NCBI GenBank assembly: GCA_002363695.1
Contig: DEWO01000090.1
Span: 1 to 15,236 of the forward strand
Direction: 5' to 3'
Source: Prevotella sp. UBA3208
Lineage (GTDB): Bacteria > Bacteroidota > Bacteroidia > Bacteroidales > Bacteroidaceae
DNA: 15,236 bases
The stretch's first letter is position 1, and every line of letters starts with the position of its first letter. Of the stretch, positions 1 through 7,095 are shown piece after piece. The notes beneath the pieces were generated by a model. The model was not told where the DNA came from. It ran no database searches and worked only from the letters and a program-made list of their open reading frames with translations. Position numbers and translations under genes: made by a program.

Positions 1-321
1 TACAACATCGGTGGCTTCAACGAGTGGAAGAACATCGACATCATCAAGGTGCTTATCAAGACCGTTGACCGACTCCTTGGGCGCAAGGAGGGCGAAGACA
101 TGGACCTCATCACCTACGTCACCGACCGTGCCGGCCACGACCTGCGCTACGCCATCGACTCGTCGAAGCTGCAGCGCGAGCTCGGATGGGAGCCCTCCCT
201 CCAGTTCGAGGAGGGCATAGAGCGCACCGTCCGCTGGTATCTCGACAACCAGGACTGGCTCGACAACGTCACCTCAGGCGACTACCAGAAGTACTACGAG
301 AAGATGTACAATAACCGTTAG
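1..321 (+). CDS. rfbB: dTDP-glucose 4,6-dehydratase, C-terminal part (5' end outside window)
   Basis: The frame is open from the first base, and 106 codons remain before TAG. RfbB (RmlB) is a cytoplasmic short-chain dehydrogenase/reductase that converts dTDP-glucose to dTDP-4-keto-6-deoxyglucose, the branch point to rhamnose and to amino-deoxy sugars. The segment YNIGGFNEWKNID at the very start, then DRAGHDLRYAID and the LGWEPSLQFEEGIERTVRWY helix are the classic C-terminal blocks of this family. The nucleotide-binding Gly motif and the catalytic YxxxK lie upstream and cannot be checked. An ATG at 49 is only an internal methionine-like codon (it lies inside the conserved block) and is not the start. 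A FdtA-type enzyme that uses its product is encoded downstream, which supports the pathway assignment. The high GC content contrasts with the next gene. Confidence 0.95.
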   Translation, partial: YNIGGFNEWKNIDIIKVLIKTVDRLLGRKEGEDMDLITYVTDRAGHDLRYAIDSSKLQRELGWEPSLQFEEGIERTVRWYLDNQDWLDNVTSGDYQKYYEKMYNNR

Positions 322-328
322 TCAGTAG

Positions 329-1267
329 ATGGTAACCTCTCAATTAAATAAAAGGTATGTGTGGCTGACACTTGTTGAAATAGCACTTGGTGTTCTTGCC
401 TTATGTGGTGTTCCCTTATTAAAGAGTGCCATCTTGCCTTTGTTAATTGTTTGGATTGCATTTGCTTTACTTTTTTCTGCTTTCTATCTGGCTTCCATAA
501 AGCGTATCACCGTTGTTGCAGATGGATTAGAGGTCCAAAACCTGCTGTTGCCATTCTGGAAACGGTTCTACAGGTTCGCAGAGTTTGACTATGCTCAGAG
601 TGAGTATGGAAAAAACAGAGAAGTGTTCAGGTTGATTAAGAATGGAGAACGGCAGGTTAGTATAGCCTCTAATTTATACTTGAATTTTGAAGAGATAAAA
701 GCAGCTATTGCCGTTAAGGATAAGTCAGGCTTCATTGTAAGAGACAATGCCGAAGTTGTATCTGAATATAAAAAGTCACGTTTGTATGGTATCTTGGTTT
801 CTATGCTGTTCTTAGTGTTTGTTGGAGTAGCAACCTCTCTTTCAGACCTGATTGATGGCAATCCGGTACGGTGGGGTATGGTTTTATTAGGCGCAATTGA
901 AGTATTGTTCTTTGGCAGTCTGCTTCTCGTATTCCTTCTTCCATATAAGAAAATCACAGTATGGCGTGGGCAGATGGAGGTGAAACGTACGTTTTGGCCT
1001 TTTAATGTTCATTACTATGCCATATCCGATTTTGATGGATTCTATTATGTGACGGAAAAATCCAATGGTCAGTTAGGGTCTAGAGACGAGGATTCCCTGT
1101 GGCTTGTCAAGGACGACAGACTCGTGATAAGTGTGGAAGAACCGATGTATAGTAATTATGAGGAATTGAAAACCGTGTTTCAATCTGTCAGTTGTCTGGG
1201 AAGATTGGAATTCATGGGCTTCCAATCGTTAAAATATCATTTGGGTAAAAAATTTAATTGGAGATGA
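329..1267 (+). CDS. Hypothetical membrane protein with two tandem TM-hairpin plus PH-like halves
   Basis: I do not recognise a named family. The 312-residue product has four hydrophobic segments in two pairs (about 12-30 and 34-55; 152-170 and 183-204), each pair followed by a soluble beta-rich stretch. The soluble parts resemble each other: [13 protein letters not shown] (58-70) matches [13 protein letters not shown] (207-219); [14 protein letters not shown] matches [28 protein letters not shown] matches [22 protein letters not shown] matches NYEELKTVF. This points to an internal duplication of a unit with two membrane spans and a PH/DUF304-like cytoplasmic domain; the PH comparison is an inference. 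It starts 7 bases after rfbB and ends with TGA overlapping the purT ATG, so it sits in the operon. It is clearly AT-rich (sampled lines 28-50% GC against about 62% in purT), which suggests separate acquisition. Function unknown. Confidence 0.8.
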   Translation: MVTSQLNKRYVWLTLVEIALGVLALCGVPLLKSAILPLLIVWIAFALLFSAFYLASIKRITVVADGLEVQNLLLPFWKRFYRFAEFDYAQSEYGKNREVFRLIKNGERQVSIASNLYLNFEEIKAAIAVKDKSGFIVRDNAEVVSEYKKSRLYGILVSMLFLVFVGVATSLSDLIDGNPVRWGMVLLGAIEVLFFGSLLLVFLLPYKKITVWRGQMEVKRTFWPFNVHYYAISDFDGFYYVTEKSNGQLGSRDEDSLWLVKDDRLVISVEEPMYSNYEELKTVFQSVSCLGRLEFMGFQSLKYHLGKKFNWR

Positions 1268-2463
1268 AAAAGATACTTTTATTAGGAAGCGGCGAACTCG
1301 GCAAGGAGTTCGTGATTGCCGCCATGCGCGCAGGACAGTACGTCATTGCCTGCGACCGTTACGACAATGCGCCCGCCATGCAGGTGGCTGACGAGCGCGA
1401 AGTGTTTTCCATGCTCGACGGCGACGCCCTCGAGGCAGTAGTGCGGAAGCACCGTCCCGACATCATAGTGCCCGAGATAGAGGCCATCCGCACCGAACGA
1501 CTCTTCCAGTTCGAAGAGCAGGGCATACAGGTGGTACCCTCGGCACGTGCCGTCAACTACACCATGAACCGCCGTGCCATACGCGACCTGGCATCAAAGG
1601 AGCTCGGGCTGCGCACGGCCAAGTACTTCTATGCCAAGACCTTCGAAGAGTTCCGCAAGGCCGCCGACGAGATAGGGTTCCCCTGCGTCGTAAAGCCACT
1701 CATGTCGTCGAGCGGACACGGACAGAGCTATGTTCATAACGACGACGAGCTGGAACAGGCCTTCCGCGAGGCCATGGAAGGCTCACGCGGCGACGTCAAG
1801 GAGGTCATCATCGAAGAGTTCATCGACTTCGAGTCTGAGTTCACCCTGCTCACCGTCACCCAGCAGCACGGCTGGCCCACGCTGTTCTGCCCCCCGATAG
1901 GTCATGTGCAGAAAGGTGGTGACTATCGTGAGTCATGGCAGCCCTACAAGATTTCCGACGAGGCCCTGAAGCAGGCCCAGCACATGGCCGACCAGGTGAC
2001 CAAGGCCCTGACGGGTGCCGGCATCTGGGGTGTCGAGTTCTTCCTGACCAGGCAGGGCGAGGTCATCTTCTCCGAGCTCTCGCCCCGTCCGCACGATACG
2101 GGTATGGTGACGCTGGGCCACACGACCAACCTCAGCGAGTTCGAGCTGCACTTCCGTGCCGTCATGGGGCTGCCTATTCCTGCCATCCATCTGGAACATG
2201 CCGGTGCCTCGGCTGTCATCCTGTCGCCCAAGGAGGCTTCCACACCTGTTGACCGTTCGCTGCTCGACTACAATTTCGAGGAGGCCCTGAAGGAAGACCG
2301 CACCCGCATCCGCATTTTCGGCAAGCCCGAGGCCCATAAGGGTCGTCGCATGGGTGTCGTATTGTGCTATGGTGAGGTCGGCGACGATGTCAACGCCCTG
2401 CGCGACAAGGCCAAGCGTCTGGCCAAGACTGTCCTGGGCACAGAACCCTATATGAAGAAATGA
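1264..2463 (+). CDS. purT: Formate-dependent phosphoribosylglycinamide formyltransferase (GAR transformylase 2)
   Basis: PurT is an ATP-grasp enzyme of purine synthesis. It makes formyl-GAR from GAR, formate and ATP, without needing formyl-tetrahydrofolate. The 399-residue product is close to the roughly 392 residues of E. coli PurT and full length. Visible blocks in order: GSGELGKE (8-15), VPEIEAI (69-75), [13 protein letters not shown] (98-110), the ATP-grasp loop [12 protein letters not shown] (144-155), [17 protein letters not shown] (211-227), GIWGVEFF (253-260) and the Mg-binding stretch [14 protein letters not shown] (271-284). I chose ATG at 1264, not the in-frame TTG at 1258, because the ATG overlaps the previous stop in an ATGA arrangement and gives the usual [10 protein letters not shown] start. 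Its own stop overlaps the fdtA start in the same way. A purine gene inside a sugar locus is unexpected; the coupling may be only transcriptional. Confidence 0.97.
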   Translation: MKKILLLGSGELGKEFVIAAMRAGQYVIACDRYDNAPAMQVADEREVFSMLDGDALEAVVRKHRPDIIVPEIEAIRTERLFQFEEQGIQVVPSARAVNYTMNRRAIRDLASKELGLRTAKYFYAKTFEEFRKAADEIGFPCVVKPLMSSSGHGQSYVHNDDELEQAFREAMEGSRGDVKEVIIEEFIDFESEFTLLTVTQQHGWPTLFCPPIGHVQKGGDYRESWQPYKISDEALKQAQHMADQVTKALTGAGIWGVEFFLTRQGEVIFSELSPRPHDTGMVTLGHTTNLSEFELHFRAVMGLPIPAIHLEHAGASAVILSPKEASTPVDRSLLDYNFEEALKEDRTRIRIFGKPEAHKGRRMGVVLCYGEVGDDVNALRDKAKRLAKTVLGTEPYMKK

Positions 2464-2864
2464 TAGGCGAAATCATAGAACTGCCCAAGATTACCGACCC
2501 CCGGGGCAATCTGACGGTGGCCGAGGGGCTTTCGGCCGTGCCGTTCGACATCAAGCGGGCCTACTGGGTGTACGACGTGCCCGGCGGCGAGAGCCGTGGC
2601 GGACATGCCCACAAGCGGCTGCGACAGTTGGTCATTGCACTCAGCGGTTCGTTTACCGTGACGCTTGACAACGGCCGCGAGTGCCAGACCGTCCTGCTGA
2701 ACCACCCGTGGCAGGGGCTCGTCATCGAGGTCAACACGTGGCGGACGCTCGACGACTTCTCGTCGGGGGCCGTCTGTCTGGTTCTGGCCTCCGACCACTA
2801 TGAGGAGGATGACTACATCTATGATTACGACGAGTTCCTAAAATACGTAGGATGTTCCAGATAG
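2460..2864 (+). CDS. fdtA: FdtA/QdtA-type dTDP-4-keto-6-deoxyglucose 3,4-ketoisomerase (WxcM-like cupin)
   Basis: The 134-residue single-domain cupin has the usual size of FdtA/QdtA enzymes. These move the keto group of dTDP-4-keto-6-deoxyglucose from C4 to C3 before an aminotransferase makes a 3-amino-3,6-dideoxy sugar. Hallmarks are DPRGNLTV (13-20), [11 protein letters not shown] (33-43) and the histidine pair of [11 protein letters not shown] (46-56), which lies in the active site of this family. Further blocks are the [12 protein letters not shown] strand pair and the acidic [13 protein letters not shown] end. FdtA (3-keto-galactose product) and QdtA (3-keto-glucose product) cannot be told apart by eye, so the stereochemistry is unsettled. 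The ATG overlaps the purT stop (ATGA), and the gene runs 13 bases into the next one. The substrate would come from RfbB encoded at the window start. Confidence 0.88.
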   Translation: MIGEIIELPKITDPRGNLTVAEGLSAVPFDIKRAYWVYDVPGGESRGGHAHKRLRQLVIALSGSFTVTLDNGRECQTVLLNHPWQGLVIEVNTWRTLDDFSSGAVCLVLASDHYEEDDYIYDYDEFLKYVGCSR

Positions 2865-3793
2865 TCAGATACTCAGCCGAAAAGTCCGACGAGTGGAACG
2901 CATTCGTGGCAGCGTCGAAGAACGGCACTTTCCTCTTCGACCGCCGCTACATGGACTACCACGCCGACCGCTTTGCCGACCACTCGCTGATGTTTTACGC
3001 GGACGGCCGCCTGCTGGCTGTCCTCCCGGCGCACGTCAAGGGCGATACGCTCTGCTCGCACATGGGGCTGACATACGGCGGACTCGTCATGAGTCCCCGG
3101 CTAACCGCCGTGCAGACCGTGGACTTGTTTCGTGACATGAACGACAGCCTGAGGGCTGAGGGCCTGCGCCACGTCCATTATAAGTGCGTGCCCTGGGTCT
3201 ACCACCGGCTGCCAGCCGAGGAAGACCTGTATGCGCTCTACCATGAGTGCCGCGCCAGATTGGTGGCTCGCGACTTTGCCACCTGCATCTTCGTGAAGGC
3301 CAATGTGCGCTGGGAACGGGTGCGCCGGCGTGGCATTGTCCGTGCTGCCGAGGCCGGCGTCACCGTGGAGCGCTCCGACAGCTACGCCGACTTCTGGCAG
3401 CTGTTGACCGACAATCTGGGCAGCAAGTACGGCGTGAAGCCCGTCCACTCCTTGCAGGAGATAGAGCTGCTGCACTCGCGATTCCCGCAGAACATTGTGC
3501 TCTACCAGGCTGTCAGACAGGGGCAGGTACTTGGAGGCATCGTGCTCTACATCACGCCGCAGGTCGTTCACGCACAGTACAGCTCCGCCACGCCGGAGGG
3601 CAAGAAGCTGGGAGTCATCGACCGGCTCTACGACCAGATTATCCACTGCGACTATGCCGACTACCCCTACTTCGACTTCGGGCGTTCTACAGAGAATGCC
3701 GACGGCAGCGGACTCAACGAGACACTGGTATTCCAGAAGGAGGGTTTCGGCGGCCGGGGCATCTGTTTCGACCGGTACGAGTGGACCCTGTAA
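2852..3793 (+). CDS. FemAB-like / GNAT-fold acyl- or aminoacyltransferase, sugar locus
   Basis: The product is a 313-residue soluble protein with no signal peptide. Its layout fits the double-GNAT, FemAB-like superfamily that often accompanies fdtA genes in Bacteroidales polysaccharide loci. An N-terminal half (about 1-140) contains LLAVLPAHVKGDTLCSHMGLTYGGLVM, and a C-terminal half (about 150-313) contains VLYQAVRQGQVLGGIVLYI, QYSSATPEGKKLGVIDRLYD and FDFGRSTENADGSGLNETLVFQKEGFGG. The last block is the strongest family signal. A plausible job is N-acylation of the amino sugar made downstream of FdtA, taking the place of FdtC, but this is inferred from context. The start at 2852 lies inside fdtA and gives a normal N-terminus (MFQIVRYS). 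It is the last gene of the + strand run, and repeats and a new promoter follow. Confidence 0.8.
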   Translation: MFQIVRYSAEKSDEWNAFVAASKNGTFLFDRRYMDYHADRFADHSLMFYADGRLLAVLPAHVKGDTLCSHMGLTYGGLVMSPRLTAVQTVDLFRDMNDSLRAEGLRHVHYKCVPWVYHRLPAEEDLYALYHECRARLVARDFATCIFVKANVRWERVRRRGIVRAAEAGVTVERSDSYADFWQLLTDNLGSKYGVKPVHSLQEIELLHSRFPQNIVLYQAVRQGQVLGGIVLYITPQVVHAQYSSATPEGKKLGVIDRLYDQIIHCDYADYPYFDFGRSTENADGSGLNETLVFQKEGFGGRGICFDRYEWTL

Positions 3794-3803
3794 CCCTTTC
3801 CCC

Positions 3804-3885
3804 CGCCCCGTGATATATTCTCGTTCACGAACGAGAATGCTCCTCGCCCCGTGATATATTCTCAATCGTGAAAAAGAATGAAAAA
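3804..3885. repeat. 41-base direct repeat, two copies, in intergenic region
   Basis: The 19-base unit cgccccgtgatatattctc occurs at 3804-3822 and again, without mismatch, at 3845-3863, so the period is 41 bases. Similarity continues weakly after each copy (a shared agaatg at the same offset). Both copies lie between the sugar locus and the promoter of the AraC-like gene. The function is not known. Operator sites or remnants of a small repeat family are both possible. Confidence 0.8.
3818..3837. promoter_or_regulatory. 9-bp inverted repeat (palindrome) inside first repeat copy
   Basis: ttctcgttc and gaacgagaa flank a central ac, giving a near-perfect palindrome. The second repeat copy has a degraded version (ttctc...agaat). 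No T-run follows on the + strand, so it is a poor intrinsic terminator for the upstream operon. A binding site for a dimeric regulator, perhaps the AraC-like protein encoded next, is an equally possible reading. Confidence 0.5.
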
Positions 3886-3931
3886 ACGGTGTTTTCCTGC
3901 ACGATTCTGATGGATTCTGAGGAAAAGTGAC

Positions 3932-3939
3932 TAACTTTG
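3932..3939 (+). promoter_or_regulatory. Bacteroidetes-type -7 box (TAACTTTG) for the AraC-like gene
   Basis: TAACTTTG matches the Bacteroidetes consensus TAnnTTTG exactly and lies 26 bases upstream of the ATG at 3966. A -33 element is poor: only TCTG at 3906-3909, with 22 bases between. The start of transcription would fall near 3946, leaving a short leader. Confidence 0.65.
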
Positions 3940-3965
3940 CGGGCGGACAATAACTGATTTCACAC

Positions 3966-4514
3966 ATGGCAAGAGGCAATTCTTGGAAGACGCGGAACCG
4001 GACGAATGCCGATTTTGGCTATGAGCCGCGCAAAATCGTGAAGAGAGAGCTGAAGACGGCGCCGCAGTTCGCGCTGGACCAGCTCTACATATCGCCGTTC
4101 ACCCAGTGCAGGCACTACGACGCGGACGGACGCTGGCAGTACGTGGCCACCGAGCGGCGCACGGAGCCGACGGGCATCCGCATCATGGACGAATACCTGC
4201 GATACCTCGCGGCCGGGCAGTCAGACATGCAGGCATTCGCCGACCGCCACGGGCTGAAGACGGACGAAATCGGCGCCATGGTCTTCATCCTGACGGGAAT
4301 GAAGGGCGTGCGCTTCCGCCAGCTCTACCAGATGAGGCTCTGCGACGACCTGTTGCGCTACACCGAACTGCCGTTCGACGAGGTGGCCCGCCGGTCGGGT
4401 CTCGGCTCGCCCAACAACATGTACCTCGCCCTGCGGCGCGAGAACAACATGTCGGCCACCGAGCGGCGGAACGCTCTGCGCAAGGAGGGCGACGAGGGGC
4501 GCTACAAGGTGTGA
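3966..4514 (+). CDS. Small AraC-like helix-turn-helix protein without a sensor domain
   Basis: The 182-residue protein has a basic N-terminus (about 1-35, rich in R and K), a middle part of unknown type (about 36-85), and a C-terminal region that reads like an AraC-family DNA-binding domain. The AraC features are a first helix-turn-helix around FADRHGLKTDEIGAMVFILTG (91-111), the linker FRQLYQMRLCDDLLRYT (117-133, compare the usual RL..A..LL), a second helix-turn-helix LPFDEVARRSGLGSPNNMY (135-153) and a closing NMSATERR (161-168). The match is by pattern only. There is no cupin or other ligand domain, so it may answer to a partner or only to its own level. It has its own promoter and is convergent with greA. 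The repeats and palindrome upstream could be its target sites. High GC like its neighbours. Confidence 0.72.
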   Translation: MARGNSWKTRNRTNADFGYEPRKIVKRELKTAPQFALDQLYISPFTQCRHYDADGRWQYVATERRTEPTGIRIMDEYLRYLAAGQSDMQAFADRHGLKTDEIGAMVFILTGMKGVRFRQLYQMRLCDDLLRYTELPFDEVARRSGLGSPNNMYLALRRENNMSATERRNALRKEGDEGRYKV

Positions 4515-4586
4515 GTGAAGATAGAGATTCTGCCAGAAATCCCTTGTAGATTGATGCAATGGTGATATGGCCCGGCGAATGTAAGG

Positions 4587-5060
4587 TTACGAATCCAGGC
4601 GCTCGATGCGCTCAATGCGCAGCTGGAGCGTGCCCGCAGGGACATGAACCCGGACAACGTCGCCCACCTTCTTGTTCAGCAGGGCCTGTGCGATAGGCGA
4701 CTTGATGGAAATCTTGCCTTCGCGCAGATTGGCTTCGTGGGGGCTGGCAATGGTGTAACTCATGCTGTTGTTGTTGGCGACGTTGGTCATGGTGACCTTG
4801 CAGAGCAACTGGACGGTGTCGCTGCCGAGGCGGGAGGTGTCGATGACGCGGGCATTGGCCAGAACGCGCTGCTTGAAGCGGATGCGCCCCAGCAGGCGGC
4901 CCTGCTCGCGCTTGGCGGCGTGGTATTCAAAGTTCTCGCTGAGGTCACCCTTGTCGCGGGCCTCGGCTATGGCTTCCCGCACTTGGGGAAGTTCTACGAG
5001 TTCCATGTGGCGGAGTTCGGCTACCAGCTTGTCGTAGCCTTCTTGGGACATATATTCCAT
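4587..5060 (-). CDS. greA: Transcript cleavage/elongation factor GreA
   Basis: GreA enters the secondary channel of RNA polymerase and stimulates cleavage of the backtracked transcript end. The 157-residue product has the standard length. The N-terminal coiled coil carries the tip sequence EARDKGDLSENFEYHAAKREQ (33-53), whose acidic residues Asp39 and Glu42 correspond to the catalytic pair at the tip of E. coli GreA. The C-terminal FKBP-like domain ends with VHVPAGTLQLRIERI. The start codon is 18 bases past the stop of the LuxR-type gene, so it is the last gene of the operon that begins with the RsbW-like kinase. No convincing intrinsic terminator is visible in the 72 bases between its stop and the convergent AraC-like gene. 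Confidence 0.96.
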   Translation of the reverse strand: MEYMSQEGYDKLVAELRHMELVELPQVREAIAEARDKGDLSENFEYHAAKREQGRLLGRIRFKQRVLANARVIDTSRLGSDTVQLLCKVTMTNVANNNSMSYTIASPHEANLREGKISIKSPIAQALLNKKVGDVVRVHVPAGTLQLRIERIERLDS

Positions 5061-5078
5061 GATGGAAATAAGTGGTCT

Positions 5079-5669
5079 TTAGATTTTGTTGATGTCGACA
5101 TAGCCGTGCATGACGGCGTAGATGGTAAGGGCCGAAACGGACTTCATGCCGAGCTTGTCCATGATGTTCTTGCGGTGGGTGACCACGGTGGCCAGACCGA
5201 TGTTCAGACGGTCGGCAATCTCCTTGTTGATGTATCCCTGGACGATGAGCGACATGACTTCAATCTCGCGGTCGGTCAGGATTTTCTGCTGCAGCACTTG
5301 GGGCATGGGGGGCAGGTTGCGCCCGCCGCCGTGGGCGTGCTGGGCCAGCATGAGCAGTTGCCGGATGAGCTGCGGCTCGGGTTGGTTGATGCAAAGGGAG
5401 TGGAAGTCGCTGAGCTGGCTGGTGTCGGTGAGCGACAGGGTCAGTACAATGGTCTTGTGACGGTGGTCGGTAAAGAAGGTGCGATGGGTCAGTACAATGT
5501 CCATCGCCACGAAGTAGTGGGCGTACTGTTCGGGGCTGTTGGCCTCAAGCTCGGCAAAGCTGCCATAGGTGTCAACGGTCATGATGGGTATGACGTTCTG
5601 AAGGATTTGCTTCAGTCCGAGCACCGCCAGCGTGTTGGCATCGATGATAGCTATCTTGGGTCTGTTCAT
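5079..5669 (-). CDS. LuxR/NarL-type transcriptional regulator with a degenerate receiver
   Basis: The 196-residue protein has a receiver-like N-terminal half (about 1-115) and a LuxR-type helix-turn-helix at the C-terminus (about 128-190). The DNA-binding part is textbook: LTDREIEVMSLIVQGYINKEIADRLNIGLATVVTHRKNIMDKLGMKSVSALTIYA. The receiver departs from the norm. The acidic pair is reduced to Asp10-Ala11 (IIDANTL), and after the likely phosphate-acceptor strand (FVAMD, Asp57) the usual MPxxxG loop is missing. Phosphorylation by a histidine kinase is therefore doubtful, and no kinase of that kind is nearby. The ATG overlaps the stop of the alarmone synthetase gene (ATGA), so the two are translationally coupled. 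A regulator that responds to its operon partners is a reasonable guess. Confidence 0.88.
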   Translation of the reverse strand: MNRPKIAIIDANTLAVLGLKQILQNVIPIMTVDTYGSFAELEANSPEQYAHYFVAMDIVLTHRTFFTDHRHKTIVLTLSLTDTSQLSDFHSLCINQPEPQLIRQLLMLAQHAHGGGRNLPPMPQVLQQKILTDREIEVMSLIVQGYINKEIADRLNIGLATVVTHRKNIMDKLGMKSVSALTIYAVMHGYVDINKI

Positions 5670-6760
5670 TGGTGCATGAATGAGAGACGGCTTGCCTGTT
5701 CGAGGACAAGGTTGGCGAGCGTCTCGTTTTCTGGGCGTTTGCCGTTGATGAGGTCGAAGAGGTGAATGAGCCCGGGTTTGCCGTTGCCAGTCTTCAGCAG
5801 CGAGACGATGCAGAGGTTCTGCAGCCCTACGCTCTCAGCCAGAATGTCGATGTCGGTACTGCCGAGCTGGATGAGTGCCAGTTGGTAGGCGTCGTCAAAA
5901 TTGTCGGCAATGAACTTCTCGACGTCTGCCAAGGTGTGAAGCCCCATGCGTCGCAACACGGGCAGATAGATGCTGAGGTTGGCATCGTGTAGTTCGGCCT
6001 GGGTGATGGCGGCTATCTTGCGGTTGAGCTTGTCGAAGGGACCCAGTCGGAGATAGCTGCTAAAGGTATCACCGTCAATCTGGACCTTATCCAGTTTGCC
6101 CCTGCGCACAAGGCTTTGGGCGCGACGCCGATGGTCGGCAACGGCAGCACGTATGCGGCTGAACTCATTGTCGGCAAGTTCCAGCATACCTGCCAGACGG
6201 CTCAGGTTGCGATGGTACTCCATGGGAGTCTCTATCTCGCTCTTATAACCGATGTCGTGCTGGATGGCTGACCAGACATGCTGCAAGGCGGTACGCATCT
6301 GAATCTCGAAGCGTATGTTGTTGAGCTCCGGATGGTTCTTGTCGTAGTACACGGACTTGGGCAGCTGGCAGATGTAGTGTAGCGAGTTGTAGCCGAAACT
6401 GTCGAACTCATGCTGCTTGCGCTTGTCAACGGAGTTGGGCCAGTCAATATCGAAAAGCGTCTCGGCCATGGAGGCAATACGGTCTACATCTTCATTGTAG
6501 AACATGATGATGCGGATGCCCAGAATATCAGTAATGTCAGACAGCGACTGATACTTGTTACCCTTGCGCTCCAGTTTGCCGGCCAGCGAGGGCTCGGCCT
6601 TGATGCGCGATTCCATGGAGTTGACTTCAAGGCCAGTCTCCTTTATACGCTTTTGCAGCAGGTCGGTGATGACCTGCTGTAACTGATTGTAGAGAGGTAA
6701 CTTTGCGCGATACTCGTCTAAGAGCATCTCGCAATGTAAATCAAGCCCGTAGTTCTTCAT
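5666..6760 (-). CDS. RelA/SpoT-domain (p)ppGpp synthetase, no hydrolase domain, with unknown C-terminal extension
   Basis: The 364-residue protein holds a RelA/SpoT nucleotidyltransferase domain (about 45-200) that would transfer pyrophosphate from ATP to GTP or GDP to make the alarmone (p)ppGpp. Visible synthetase motifs are KLERKGNKYQSLSDITDILGIRII (62-85, Asp78 being the expected metal ligand), SVDKRK (110-115), FGYNSLHY (122-129) and FEIQMRTALQHVWSAIQHDIGYK (151-173). No HD hydrolase domain and no TGS or ACT domain is present, so it is a monofunctional small-alarmone-synthetase type. The last 150 residues or so are helical-looking, match nothing I recognise, and may be regulatory. It lies 19 bases after the STAS gene and overlaps the LuxR-type gene by four bases. 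Synthesis without a linked hydrolase means that another enzyme must remove the product. Confidence 0.9.
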   Translation of the reverse strand: MKNYGLDLHCEMLLDEYRAKLPLYNQLQQVITDLLQKRIKETGLEVNSMESRIKAEPSLAGKLERKGNKYQSLSDITDILGIRIIMFYNEDVDRIASMAETLFDIDWPNSVDKRKQHEFDSFGYNSLHYICQLPKSVYYDKNHPELNNIRFEIQMRTALQHVWSAIQHDIGYKSEIETPMEYHRNLSRLAGMLELADNEFSRIRAAVADHRRRAQSLVRRGKLDKVQIDGDTFSSYLRLGPFDKLNRKIAAITQAELHDANLSIYLPVLRRMGLHTLADVEKFIADNFDDAYQLALIQLGSTDIDILAESVGLQNLCIVSLLKTGNGKPGLIHLFDLINGKRPENETLANLVLEQASRLSFMHQ

Positions 6761-6779
6761 GGGAGCAGACGGATACCGC

Positions 6780-7082
6780 TTAGCGAATCTCGAACAGGTT
6801 ATAGAAACCTGTCATCATAAACACTTTCTTAATCTCGTCGTTAATGTTCTCAATGATAACCTTACCACCCTTAGTTGCTGTTTCCTTACGAATGGTGAGG
6901 AAAAGACGGAGACCAGAGCTGCTGATGTATTCCAGATTGCTGCAGTCGAGCAGAATCTCTTTGTTGGCATTCTCGAGCAGAGGCGCGATTTCCTGCTGTG
7001 CCTTAACTGCTGCAGGGGTATCCAAACGGCCGTTAACGTTGACGACCATGTTGTCATTTTGTTCTTTGATTTCAAAAGTCAT
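6780..7082 (-). CDS. STAS-domain anti-sigma factor antagonist (RsbV/SpoIIAA-like)
   Basis: The 100-residue product is a single STAS domain, the usual size for RsbV/SpoIIAA proteins. In partner switching the unphosphorylated form binds the RsbW-type kinase and releases its target. The kinase inactivates it by serine phosphorylation and a PP2C phosphatase restores it. The phosphorylation loop is LDCSNLEYISSSGLRLFL (45-62); by alignment to the usual D-S-T/A-G the acceptor should be Ser55. The N-terminal strand pair NMVVNVNGRLDT is typical. The gene lies 13 bases after the kinase gene and 19 before the alarmone synthetase gene. The kinase partner is adjacent, and a matching phosphatase is encoded about 4.5 kb upstream on the same strand. 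Confidence 0.93.
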   Translation of the reverse strand: MTFEIKEQNDNMVVNVNGRLDTPAAVKAQQEIAPLLENANKEILLDCSNLEYISSSGLRLFLTIRKETATKGGKVIIENINDEIKKVFMMTGFYNLFEIR

Positions 7083-7095
7083 AGTTGTATGTGAT

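Noticed and set aside
329..1267. Mobile element cargo
   Set aside because: No transposase, terminal inverted repeat or target-site duplication is visible around the AT-rich gene, and its ends are fused to the operon.
3804..3863. CRISPR array
   Set aside because: There are only two copies, with a 22-base interval that is itself similar to the sequence after the second copy, and no cas genes nearby.
3101..3979. 292-codon - strand frame opposite the GNAT-like gene
   Set aside because: It is the complement of a well supported gene, has no recognisable motif, and runs across the repeat region and into the promoter and start codon of the AraC-like gene.
4644..5765. 373-codon + strand frame opposite greA and the LuxR-type gene
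   Set aside because: It is antisense to two genes with clear family motifs; high GC at third positions keeps the opposite frame open. Its sequence (Val/Gly/Asp/His-rich) looks like a mirror translation.
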